From Rhizobacter terrae (lineage in GTDB: Bacteria > Pseudomonadota > Gammaproteobacteria > Burkholderiales > Burkholderiaceae_C), in NCBI RefSeq assembly GCF_003852895.1, contig NZ_QUSW01000011.1, positions 1 to 64,000 of the forward strand: 64,000 nucleotides of DNA, given 5' to 3'. Positions within the stretch are counted from its first letter, which is position 1. Each line of letters opens with the position of its first letter. A model generated the notes under the pieces. It searched no databases, had not been told where the DNA came from, and worked only from the letters and a program-made list of their open reading frames with translations. Positions 26,469-34,594 of the stretch are shown here, in pieces. The position numbers were made by a program, and so were the translations under genes.

Positions 26469-26562
26469 TCCGTGGCAGCGAAGCACGACCGGATACTGAA
26501 TCCGCTTTGGGTTCACCCGCGCTCCCCGGCAATGTCGCCTGTCTCGAACGCAGCTCTCGACC

Positions 26563-27669
26563 ATGTTGGATGCTTCCACCTCGGCCGCTTCATCCATGCC
26601 TCTGGCGATTGCCCATCGCTTCTTGAGCCTGTGCCTGCACAACGACTACCTGTCGGCAGGGCAGGGGCACCGCAACAGCCGTCGCGTGGTGGCCGAGCGC
26701 CACGATGCCGCGCGGCGCGCGCTGCCACAGCCTGCCGGCCGCATCGCGGGTGAGCATGCGCCGGGCGCGCAGCACCCGATCGACGGCGCGGCGGTTTCGT
26801 CGTGTGACGCCGAAGCGCGCTATCTCATCGAAGTCGCGCAGCGGCCCCGGCTCACAAGCCGCGAAGAGTACGGGCTGGCGGCCCGAATGCGGTCTGGCGA
26901 CCTGGGTGCCCGCAATGCGCTGGTGGAGGCCAACCTGGGCCTGGTGGTGATGTTCGCGCGTCGATACCAGCGGCCGGGCCTGCCCATGCTCGACCTGGTG
27001 GCCGAAGGCAACTTCGGCCTTCTGTCGGCGGCCCAGCGCTTTGACCCCGAGCGCGGCGTGCGCTTCGCCACCTATGCCAAGTGGTGGGTGATGCGGGCCA
27101 TGCACGGCGCCGTGCTGAAATTGACGGGCGTCGTGCGGATGCCGGCCGCAACGTCTGCCGTGGGTGGCCGACGCGACCGCGCGGACCCCGGGGAAGTTGA
27201 ACAGTCCGGCGAGGACGTGGCCGTCCTCGCGGTGGAGGGTGACGATTCCCTGGAAGACCGCACGACCGACCTCCAAATGGCCGCGGACGTCGACACGGCA
27301 CGCCCCGTGCACGGGGCACCCATGCCGGCAGCCGCGGGCCGTCCTTGTGCCTGCCCCGGCCTCCCCATGGACGACGAAGACGTCCTGAGCACCATGGCAA
27401 TGCCCGAGGAGCACGAGCCGCAGGAACAGTTGATGACCGCCCAGCGCACAGCGCTGGTCCGGCGCGTGCTCGACGGCCTGCCCGAACGTGACCGCACCAT
27501 CATCGACAAGCGCTTCGCGCTGACGTGCGAGCAGGCATGCACGCTGGACGAGTTGGCGCGCGAATTCATGGTCTCCATCGAACGCATCCGGCAGGTCGAA
27601 AAGGCTGCACTGGGCAAGCTCCAACGGGCGCTCGGTGAGGCCGGCGAGTGCGCGCAGACCCTGCTTTGA
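26563..27669 (+). CDS. RpoH-like alternative sigma-70 factor of the secretion locus
   Basis: A 368-residue protein. The core of sigma region 2 is at about residues 115-185 (NALVEANLGLVVMFARRYQ, LDLVAEGNFGLLSAAQRFDP, RFATYAKWWVMRAMHGAVLK). Region 4 is at about 305-360 (LDGLPERDRTIIDKRFAL, VSIERIRQVEKAALGKLQRAL). The match to RpoH/group-2 factors is clear, but the segment between the regions is acidic, diverged and unlike normal region 3. The N-terminal 80 residues are unusual too. Type III loci normally use an ECF (HrpL) or AraC-type activator, so a dedicated factor of this class is noteworthy. It is probably a locus regulator. Confidence 0.85.
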   Translation: MLDASTSAASSMPLAIAHRFLSLCLHNDYLSAGQGHRNSRRVVAERHDAARRALPQPAGRIAGEHAPGAQHPIDGAAVSSCDAEARYLIEVAQRPRLTSREEYGLAARMRSGDLGARNALVEANLGLVVMFARRYQRPGLPMLDLVAEGNFGLLSAAQRFDPERGVRFATYAKWWVMRAMHGAVLKLTGVVRMPAATSAVGGRRDRADPGEVEQSGEDVAVLAVEGDDSLEDRTTDLQMAADVDTARPVHGAPMPAAAGRPCACPGLPMDDEDVLSTMAMPEEHEPQEQLMTAQRTALVRRVLDGLPERDRTIIDKRFALTCEQACTLDELAREFMVSIERIRQVEKAALGKLQRALGEAGECAQTLL

Positions 27670-27732
27670 TGGCCACGCATGCCGCGTGCCCCTTGAAATC
27701 CGGGGCCCGGCTCGGTATGTCAAGGGAAAGAC

Positions 27733-27753
27733 GGGGCCGGGTCGTCCGGCCCC
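27733..27753 (+). terminator. GC hairpin in the leader of the giant gene
   Basis: The arms GGGGCCGG (27733-27740) and CCGGCCCC (27746-27753) are perfectly complementary around GTCGT. It lies between the sigma gene and the 1633-residue gene, 23 bases before the latter's ATG. It could end or attenuate sigma transcription or affect translation of the next gene. No T-run follows. Confidence 0.35.
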
Positions 27754-27775
27754 CAAGATGCGGAGCACAGCGACC

Positions 27776-30700
27776 ATGACGCAAACCGATCCGGTCACCG
27801 GACAGGCCGTCGTCACCCCTGACGGCACGAACCTGAACCTCATCGCCAATCCCGCCACGTGGTTCGGAACGCTGTGGGCCTCGATCGTCCACAGTGGTGC
27901 GGACGGTGCACGCCAGCAACTCAAGGACAAGCTCGGCAAGGCCGTCGACCCGCAATGGATCGACAAGCTGACGGACCAACAGGCACTGGACCTGCTGGAC
28001 ACCCTGAACAAGAATCCCGAATCGGTGCCCGTGCTCATCCAGGCGGGCATGAAAGCGGACGACGTGATTGCGCTGTCGCCCAGGGTCAGTGCGGCCGAGG
28101 CCAAGGATCCGGCCTTTGTGAAAGCGCTCAAGGAGCGCCTGGACTGGAGCGGCTCGCCGGTCGAAGCCATTGAATGGGCGCGCACCGCGATGGTTGCTCC
28201 CGATGCGCTCTATGACCCGGCCTTCGCTGCCGATGTGGCCAACACGGCCAATGGCAGCACGCCCGAGGCCCGGTTCGCCGTGGCGCGCGAGCATCTGCTT
28301 GAGCGCGAACTGGGCGTCGACGAGAAGTACGTCAAGGGCTTGCCGCCCGACCAGGTCGTGCGCCTGCTCGGGGGTGACAAGGACGCGCTCAAGAGCGTGT
28401 TCACTGCGTTGCAGAAGGACTTTGGCGGCAACGACAACGCCTTGCTCAGCGAGCTTTCGGCGTTGACGCCCGATCAGCTCAGGATCATGGGCACGCGCGA
28501 TCCGGCCGGTGTCGTGTTGCTGCACAAGGCAGGGCAGAACCTGGCTTCCATCGCCGCCATGGACACGCCGAAGTTCGAAGACCTGGTGCATCACGCCCAT
28601 GCGCAAGCCTTGTTCGACCAGTTGAAGGCGGCGAATCCATCGGCCGAGCCGTTCATCACCTTGGCTCAACTGCAGGAGCTGGACGACGCCACCATTCAGA
28701 AACTGCTCAAGGCATCACCGGCGTCGCTCAACAAGGGATTTGCCTTCTTGGCATCGATGGTTCAGCAAGGCTTCTCCGGTTCGATCAAGGATCAATTGAC
28801 GGCGCTCAGCAAGCTCTCCGACAAGGACCTCGATGCGCTCATCCCGGACGCATTCGCCACCTTGGGAGGAGCGCCCTTGCCCGACGGCGTCAGCGTCCCG
28901 GCATTGATGAACCGCGGCCTGTCGCTGCAAGACGCCGTGGCGCTGCTGTCGGCCGTGAAGGCAGGCCATCTCGACCCGGCCAAGCTCAAGGACGACGCGT
29001 TCTTCACCGATCTCAAGAAGGTCGACCGCGCTGTCGTTCAGACGCTGGTCGATGCGGGTGTCACCCGCGGCGACGCGCTGGTCTACGCGGGTTCCATCAC
29101 GGCCGACGAGGCGGCGAATCCAAACTTCATGGCGGTGCTCAAGGCGCAATTGGCCAAGAAAACGCCAGCCGACGAGGCCATTCAATGGGCGCGGACCGCG
29201 GCGTTGGCGGGCCCTGATGTGCTTGCCGACACGACGTTTGCCGCCGACGTGGCCGACAAGGCCAACGGGGACACGCTGGCGGCCAGGTTCGACGCGGCAC
29301 GTGCGCACCTCCTGGCTCGCAATCTCGGTCTCGATGCCAAGTACACGACCGGCCTGTCGTCGGCACAGGTGAACAAGCTGCTGAGCGCGGACAAGGGCAG
29401 TGCGGGTGCACTGTTTACTCACTTGCAAAAGGACTTCGCCGGATCGGAAAGTGCGCTGCTGGCAGAGATGTCGGAGCTCGCCCCGGATCAAATGGCGGCG
29501 CTGGTGAATGTCGATCCGGCGCAGGTCATGGCGTTGCACAACGCGAGCTTCAAGCTGGCTGACATCGCGAACGTCAAGCCCGAGGACATGGCCGCGCTGC
29601 TGGCTGCCGTTGGAACGCTCACGCCGGAGCAAAGGAATGTGGTGGCAGGCCTGGTCGGCAAGGGCGTGCAGGCCATGGATGCAGTGACCCTGGCGCGCGG
29701 CGGCGCCACGCAGGCCAATGTGGACGACGCGGACTACATCGCCAAGGCCAAGCTTGGCCATGCCGCCGACATTGAAAAGCTCCTGCTCGCTGCAGGCATG
29801 AAGCCCGACGAGGCGGCCCGTGCTGCCGGCGGCGTCACACTGGCCGAGATCGAGGACCCGAAGTTCCAGGCCGAACTCCAGCGTCGTCTGGCCGGTGGCA
29901 CGTCCGGCGAGGAGGCCATCCAGTGGGCTCGCACGGCGATGGTGGCCACCCCCGAAGAACTGGCGAGTCCGGCCTTTGTCGCTGACGTGGCCAACCCCGC
30001 CAATGGTGCGACGGTCGAGCAACGCTTCGATGCAGCTCGCCGGCACCTGCTGGCTCAGCGCCTGGGTGTGGTCCTGGGCCCCGATGAACACGAGGTCGGA
30101 GACCGCAATCCGCAGCAGATCACGAACTTGCTGGCTTTCGATCCAGCCACGCTCAAGAGCGTATGGGACAAGCTGCATGGCGGGATCGACGTGATGGCGA
30201 ACCCTGGCGACAAGCCGCTCCTCAACGATCTCGCCAAACTCAGCCCCGAACAGTTGGACGCTCTCAATTCGATGGATCCGGCCAAGGTCATCGCCATCCA
30301 CAAGAAGCTGGGTGTCGACATCAACGAGATTGCGACGCTGGCTCCGACGGACTTCAACAGCCTGTCCACCCTGGCGACCTCGGCGACGGCGCCTGTCATC
30401 GACAACGACATTGCCACGGTGCAATCCAAGGATGTCACCGACATCAAGCACTACAACGTCGCCGGCGGCTTGTACACCTACACCGTCAACGGCCAGGTCC
30501 ACGTGGTGCGCAACGCCACGAACCCGTCGCTCTACGGGAACATTGCGGCCAAGGCTGCCGCCGATGCGAAAGACAAGGTGAACCAGGTGCGCGCCGCCCA
30601 CGGCCTGCCGCCTCTGAGCGACGTGTCTCCCCTGACCCAGGACGGCACGCGGTGGAAGGACCCCAACGACCATTCGAAGGGCAAGTATTCGATCGAAGAC

Positions 30701-32677
30701 CAGGCCTTCATCGACATGATCGATGAGTACCGCCAAGGCGTGAAGGACAACAAGTATTCGAAGGACAGCCCTCAGGCCAAGCTGGTGCGCTACTTCGACT
30801 ACAAGGTGGCGCTCTCTCAGGGCTACCAGCTGATTCCCTATACCGAGGAGCCATCGCTTTTCGGCACCGTCCGCACCTACCCGAACGGCAAGCCGGAGGC
30901 CGAGCCGATCTCCCCGGCCACGATGCATGCCATCTTCAGCGAGGGCAAGGTCAACAAGGAATTCCAGGCGTTGCTGGGCGACAAGGATGTCAGCGCAGAC
31001 CTTCAGAAGAGAACCAAGGACCTGCTGGCGACCTTGCCCCCCGGCGTGCGCGATGCGATGGCCAACAAGCTGCACGACTCCCTCACGAGCGAGGAGTACA
31101 CCGCGGCCATCCAGGAACTGCGCGACGCGGGCCTGAACGACCAGGCCGAGCAGATGCTCCAGCGTGACCTTGCCAGCCTCACCATGCTGGATCCCGCACT
31201 GGCACAGGATGCCGGCCAGCAGGTGTTGATCAACGCCAACGAGGCCGACTTCCAGAACCTCATGGATCACCCCGAGCGGATTGATCCGAACGCGATCAAG
31301 CTGGCGACCAAGGACAGCATCGAGGTCCTCATCCAATCGCTTCGCAGCGGCTCGGGGATCACCCGCCATTTGTCGCAGTCCCAACTCAACTTCATCAGCT
31401 ATCTGGAGAAGTTCGAGCAAAGCGGCGCCAATGTCAACGACCTGTCGCTGGTCATCAAGAAGCTGATGGTCGGTGGCAAGGATCTTTCGGCCATGACCGA
31501 TGCAGATCTTGAAAAGGCCATGGATGGCGTTGTCTCCGGCGACCAACGGGGCAAGATCACCGAGTTCTTCCACGAAACGCAGAAGATGGGCGTTTGGGGA
31601 ACGATCGCGGGCGGGGCCGCGCTGGCCTCGTTCGGCTACAAGGTTGGAAAGAACGGTGCCTTCGGTCCCAACAGCACGCCACTGGAACGCTGGGGCGCGG
31701 CACGCGACCTGATCTCCTTCCTGTCGGTGTCGGGCCACATGTCGAAGAGCTTTGCATCTTTCGTGGACTGGATGCGCAAGCTCGACAGCAAGGACGCCGG
31801 ATCAACCTGGAAGTTCCTGGGCCTGGACCGCACATTGCCGGAGGTCTGGGGCAAGTCCAGCTTCTTGCCGGGTGGCAAGACCTGGCCCGGCGGCGGCGGG
31901 CTGCCGTCCGAGCTGCTCGACACGGCCTTCGACGGGCTTCGCACGCTCACGGACGTCCCTCTGGGCGCGGCCCTGACGGCCGACGACATGGTGGCGGTCG
32001 GCAACCTCATGTCGCACTTCGACACCAGCGTCGTCAAACCGCTGGGCTCGGTCGCACAGCGCATCGGCGTGTCGGTGCTGAAGGTCTTCGGCACCGTGAC
32101 TGATTTTGCGAGCATCGCCGACATCGTCCTGGGCGGAATGGGCATCGACAAGGGCATCAAGGACCACGACGGCATCGCCATCGCCGGCGGCACGCTGCAG
32201 GTGACCAGCGGGTTGCTTGGCACCGGTGCAGCCATCATCGGCACGCTCGAGTTGTTCGGCTCGGTCGGTGTGTTTGCGGGACTGGCGGGCCCGCTGTTCC
32301 TGGGCGCGGCTGTCGTGGGCCTCCTGGCATTCGGCTTTGTCGAGATTGCCAATTCGATCAAGCAGGCCAACGAGTGGCACGCCCTGACGGACGAGCAAGG
32401 CGCCTTCTTCGCGCAGGCGCATGACGACGGCGTTGCAGTCGACGACTGGGGCGACCGGCTGGAGTTCCTGCGCTACGCCTACTCGCACTACGGCCACGAA
32501 GACACCGACCCGTCATTGAACTACTTCGACGCCCAGGCCGATGAATGGGCCTACTTCCAGGCGACCCCAGGTTCGGGCGGGTCCTCCAACAACCGCCTGA
32601 ACCGCGGCCTGCACCATTCGAACGACAAGACCAAGCAGCCGCCGGTTTCCGACGACTCGCCGCCGCTGGCCGGTTGA
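27776..32677 (+). CDS. Giant repeat protein, candidate type III translocator/effector
   Basis: A 1633-residue protein without a signal peptide. The N-terminal half holds three diverged long repeats beginning near residues 130, 467 and 713 at E-A-I-x-W-A-R-T. Each continues with FxADVAxxANG, a helix with AARxHLLxxxLG, then a D/P-rich LTPDQL or LSPEQL block and a VxALHK-like block. The C-terminal third has hydrophobic stretches at about residues 1271-1290 and 1465-1525 (AIAGGTLQVTSGLLGTGAAI, LFLGAAVVGLLAFGFVEIA). A large soluble part with a hydrophobic C-terminal hairpin recalls HrpF/NopX/HrpK translocators, but that link is from memory and general layout only. The ATG at 27776 has a GGAG element and is preferred to 27758. 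Confidence 0.75.
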   Translation: MTQTDPVTGQAVVTPDGTNLNLIANPATWFGTLWASIVHSGADGARQQLKDKLGKAVDPQWIDKLTDQQALDLLDTLNKNPESVPVLIQAGMKADDVIALSPRVSAAEAKDPAFVKALKERLDWSGSPVEAIEWARTAMVAPDALYDPAFAADVANTANGSTPEARFAVAREHLLERELGVDEKYVKGLPPDQVVRLLGGDKDALKSVFTALQKDFGGNDNALLSELSALTPDQLRIMGTRDPAGVVLLHKAGQNLASIAAMDTPKFEDLVHHAHAQALFDQLKAANPSAEPFITLAQLQELDDATIQKLLKASPASLNKGFAFLASMVQQGFSGSIKDQLTALSKLSDKDLDALIPDAFATLGGAPLPDGVSVPALMNRGLSLQDAVALLSAVKAGHLDPAKLKDDAFFTDLKKVDRAVVQTLVDAGVTRGDALVYAGSITADEAANPNFMAVLKAQLAKKTPADEAIQWARTAALAGPDVLADTTFAADVADKANGDTLAARFDAARAHLLARNLGLDAKYTTGLSSAQVNKLLSADKGSAGALFTHLQKDFAGSESALLAEMSELAPDQMAALVNVDPAQVMALHNASFKLADIANVKPEDMAALLAAVGTLTPEQRNVVAGLVGKGVQAMDAVTLARGGATQANVDDADYIAKAKLGHAADIEKLLLAAGMKPDEAARAAGGVTLAEIEDPKFQAELQRRLAGGTSGEEAIQWARTAMVATPEELASPAFVADVANPANGATVEQRFDAARRHLLAQRLGVVLGPDEHEVGDRNPQQITNLLAFDPATLKSVWDKLHGGIDVMANPGDKPLLNDLAKLSPEQLDALNSMDPAKVIAIHKKLGVDINEIATLAPTDFNSLSTLATSATAPVIDNDIATVQSKDVTDIKHYNVAGGLYTYTVNGQVHVVRNATNPSLYGNIAAKAAADAKDKVNQVRAAHGLPPLSDVSPLTQDGTRWKDPNDHSKGKYSIEDQAFIDMIDEYRQGVKDNKYSKDSPQAKLVRYFDYKVALSQGYQLIPYTEEPSLFGTVRTYPNGKPEAEPISPATMHAIFSEGKVNKEFQALLGDKDVSADLQKRTKDLLATLPPGVRDAMANKLHDSLTSEEYTAAIQELRDAGLNDQAEQMLQRDLASLTMLDPALAQDAGQQVLINANEADFQNLMDHPERIDPNAIKLATKDSIEVLIQSLRSGSGITRHLSQSQLNFISYLEKFEQSGANVNDLSLVIKKLMVGGKDLSAMTDADLEKAMDGVVSGDQRGKITEFFHETQKMGVWGTIAGGAALASFGYKVGKNGAFGPNSTPLERWGAARDLISFLSVSGHMSKSFASFVDWMRKLDSKDAGSTWKFLGLDRTLPEVWGKSSFLPGGKTWPGGGGLPSELLDTAFDGLRTLTDVPLGAALTADDMVAVGNLMSHFDTSVVKPLGSVAQRIGVSVLKVFGTVTDFASIADIVLGGMGIDKGIKDHDGIAIAGGTLQVTSGLLGTGAAIIGTLELFGSVGVFAGLAGPLFLGAAVVGLLAFGFVEIANSIKQANEWHALTDEQGAFFAQAHDDGVAVDDWGDRLEFLRYAYSHYGHEDTDPSLNYFDAQADEWAYFQATPGSGGSSNNRLNRGLHHSNDKTKQPPVSDDSPPLAG

Positions 32678-32714
32678 TCGGATGCCGACGGGGGCGCCGA
32701 ACGCGTGCCTCGAG

Positions 32715-33587
32715 TCAACGATCGCTGGCGCGGCGCTTCCATCGAGGTGGTTCCCCCTCTGGAAGCGGTGCTTCGCAGGCCGGAAAGCCCAGCCGCACGG
32801 CCGTTCCACGGCCTGGCGTGCTGGCGACCGCGCAGGTGCCGCCTTGCGAACGAACCAGCGACTTGGCGATGGCGAGGCCCAAGCCCGTGGATACCCTGCC
32901 GCTTCGATTCCCAGGCCAGGGCTGCCCTTGCGGCGGCGCACTGATGGGGTCGCGACACTCGGGTCCGGTGCCATCACGGACGACGGAAATTTCAACCTCC
33001 CCGAGGGTACTTGCCGTCACCGAGATGACGATGCGCGAGCCGGTCGGTGCATGGGCCGTGGTGTCGTGGATGAGGTTGAGCAAGACCTGGCGCAGCACGG
33101 CCGCATCGGCCTTGATGAACTGGAAGCCGTGCACATGCAGGGCCAGGCACTGCTTGCGCGTCTCGGCCAGAGGCTCGATGCATTGCACCGCCTCGGCCGC
33201 GACGCCGCAGGCATCAATGATGGTGTGCGGCGTGCCCAGCATGCCACCGTCGGCCTGGGCCATCAGCAGCAGGTCGTCGATGAGTTGCTGCATGCGACGG
33301 CCTTCTTCCAGCATCGCCACCACCGCATTCTCCAGGTGCTCGAGCGCGGCGCCATCGCGCAGGGCGGCTTCAGCGGCCATGCGCTGCGCAGCCAATGGCG
33401 CCATCAATTCGTGAGCGGCCTGTGCAGCAAGCCGGGCATGTCCCTGCCGCATTGTGTCCAGGAGAGCCTTCTGCCCCGCGTCGAGGCCGGCGGCATGACA
33501 GCCCTCGTCGTCGAACTCCGAAAAATGGAATGGCGAGCCAGATGGCGAGATGCCGTGCAGTCCGCGCGGTGCCTGCGCCTTGCTCAT
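32715..33587 (-). CDS. Degenerate histidine kinase paired with the OmpR-type regulator
   Basis: A 290-residue relative of the kinases at both locus edges. The His is kept, but the H-box reads AAHELMAPLAAQR (RT replaced by MA). The N-box is LLNLIHDTTAHAP, with Asp for the metal-binding Asn. G1 is VVRDGTGP, where the conserved Asp before DG is Arg. G2 (GLGLAIAKSLV) is intact. ATP binding and phosphatase activity are therefore doubtful. The ATG at 33587 overlaps the regulator's stop by one base, so the two are translationally coupled. Confidence 0.8.
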   Translation of the reverse strand: MSKAQAPRGLHGISPSGSPFHFSEFDDEGCHAAGLDAGQKALLDTMRQGHARLAAQAAHELMAPLAAQRMAAEAALRDGAALEHLENAVVAMLEEGRRMQQLIDDLLLMAQADGGMLGTPHTIIDACGVAAEAVQCIEPLAETRKQCLALHVHGFQFIKADAAVLRQVLLNLIHDTTAHAPTGSRIVISVTASTLGEVEISVVRDGTGPECRDPISAPPQGQPWPGNRSGRVSTGLGLAIAKSLVRSQGGTCAVASTPGRGTAVRLGFPACEAPLPEGEPPRWKRRASDR

Positions 33588-34276
33588 CACAGCGCCCTGT
33601 CCGAAAGTGTGAAGCCGACGCCGCGCTTCGTATGGATCAATGGCCGCATGCCGGCCACATCGACCTTCTTGCGCAAGCGGCCGATGTGCACGTCGATCAG
33701 GTTGTCGATGGGCGTGGCGCGCTGCACCTCTTTCCAGACCGCGCGCGCCAGCATCTCGCGCGACACCACCTGGTTGGCATGGCGCATCAGCAGCTCGAGG
33801 ATGTCGAACTCCAGGCCGGTGAGTTCGATCACGTGCTCGCCCCTTTCCACGCGGCGCAAAGCGATGTCCAGCGTCAGGTCGTGCACGATCAGGCGCAGAT
33901 CGTGTTCGGGCCGGCCGCGCCGCAGCAAGGCCTGCAGGCGCGCCTCGAGCTCGAGCAGCGAAAACGGCTTGGTGAGGAAGTCGTCCGCGCCCGTGCGCAG
34001 CGCATCGACGCGGGTTTCGATTTCCGATTGCGCCGACAAGATCAGCACGGGAAGCGCCTTTCCATTTCGCCTCAAGGCGCTCAGCACTTCGCGGCCGTCG
34101 CGGCCGGGCAGTCCGAGGTCCAGCACCATCAGGTCGAAGGACTGCGACGAGGCCATGAAGAAGGCCTCTTCTCCGCTGCAGGCCACGCTCACCGCGTAGC
34201 CTGCTCCGGTCAATTTCTCGCTGACGCTGCGGCTGATGGTCGCATCGTCATCCACTACCAATACCTGAATGCTCAT
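33587..34276 (-). CDS. OmpR-family response regulator
   Basis: A 229-residue regulator. The receiver domain includes VLVVDDDATISRSVSEKL with acidic residues, LMVLDLGLPGRDG with the phospho-acceptor Asp, ILSAQS and the Lys in FLTKPFSLLEL. A winged-helix DNA-binding domain starts near residue 130 (LTGLEFDILELLMRHANQVVSREML, IDNLIDVHIGRLRKKVD, HTKRGVGF). All key residues are present. It is the only response regulator in the locus and is coupled to the degenerate kinase gene. Targets may include the inverted-repeat motif at 34471 and its copy at 26439, but this is untested. Confidence 0.95.
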   Translation of the reverse strand: MSIQVLVVDDDATISRSVSEKLTGAGYAVSVACSGEEAFFMASSQSFDLMVLDLGLPGRDGREVLSALRRNGKALPVLILSAQSEIETRVDALRTGADDFLTKPFSLLELEARLQALLRRGRPEHDLRLIVHDLTLDIALRRVERGEHVIELTGLEFDILELLMRHANQVVSREMLARAVWKEVQRATPIDNLIDVHIGRLRKKVDVAGMRPLIHTKRGVGFTLSDRAL

Positions 34277-34594
34277 GGCTGCGTTGAAACGAACTTGCTC
34301 GTGGGCTGTGTCAGTGACCCGTCACCAATGCACGCCCTTGGGGCGCGCCGCTGGAATCCGGTCATGGAGTGCGGTTCCACTTATGCCCCAAGAGGGCCTT
34401 CTCGACAAGGTGGATGCTCCCAGCCACACAAAAAAACCACTTGCGAATCGCACTGCCGGACGGGTGAGATGAAGTCTTCCTGAAGACTCGTTCAGGAAGC
34501 CGCGGCAGCACTCCGGCGACTTCAATAATCGGACCGTGCCACTCGCTGAAGCGCTACCCGGGCGCAGCAGTGCCAAGGCGCATGCCCGTTGTCA
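34277..34594. promoter_or_regulatory. Divergent promoter region between regulator and sctV
   Basis: About 318 bases without a gene. It should hold the promoters of the leftward regulator-kinase pair and of the long rightward sctV-to-transglycosylase run. The only clear element is the 30-bp inverted-repeat motif at 34471-34500. AATAAT near 34524 is a possible -10-like sequence for sctV. Confidence 0.5.
34471..34500 (+). promoter_or_regulatory. 30-bp inverted-repeat motif, copy 2 (sctV promoter)
   Basis: The sequence contains perfect 9-bp arms CTTCCTGAA (34476-34484) and TTCAGGAAG (34491-34499) around GACTCG, preceded by GAAGT. It aligns without gaps to 26439-26468. It ends 95 bases before the chosen sctV start, the same distance as copy 1 to the sigma start. 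GGCAGC follows shortly after both copies. Confidence 0.55.

Noticed and set aside
28715-31738. A 1007-codon open frame antisense to the giant repeat gene
   Set aside because: GC-rich third positions on the sense strand keep the antisense frame open. The sense frame has clear protein repeats, a start and context.
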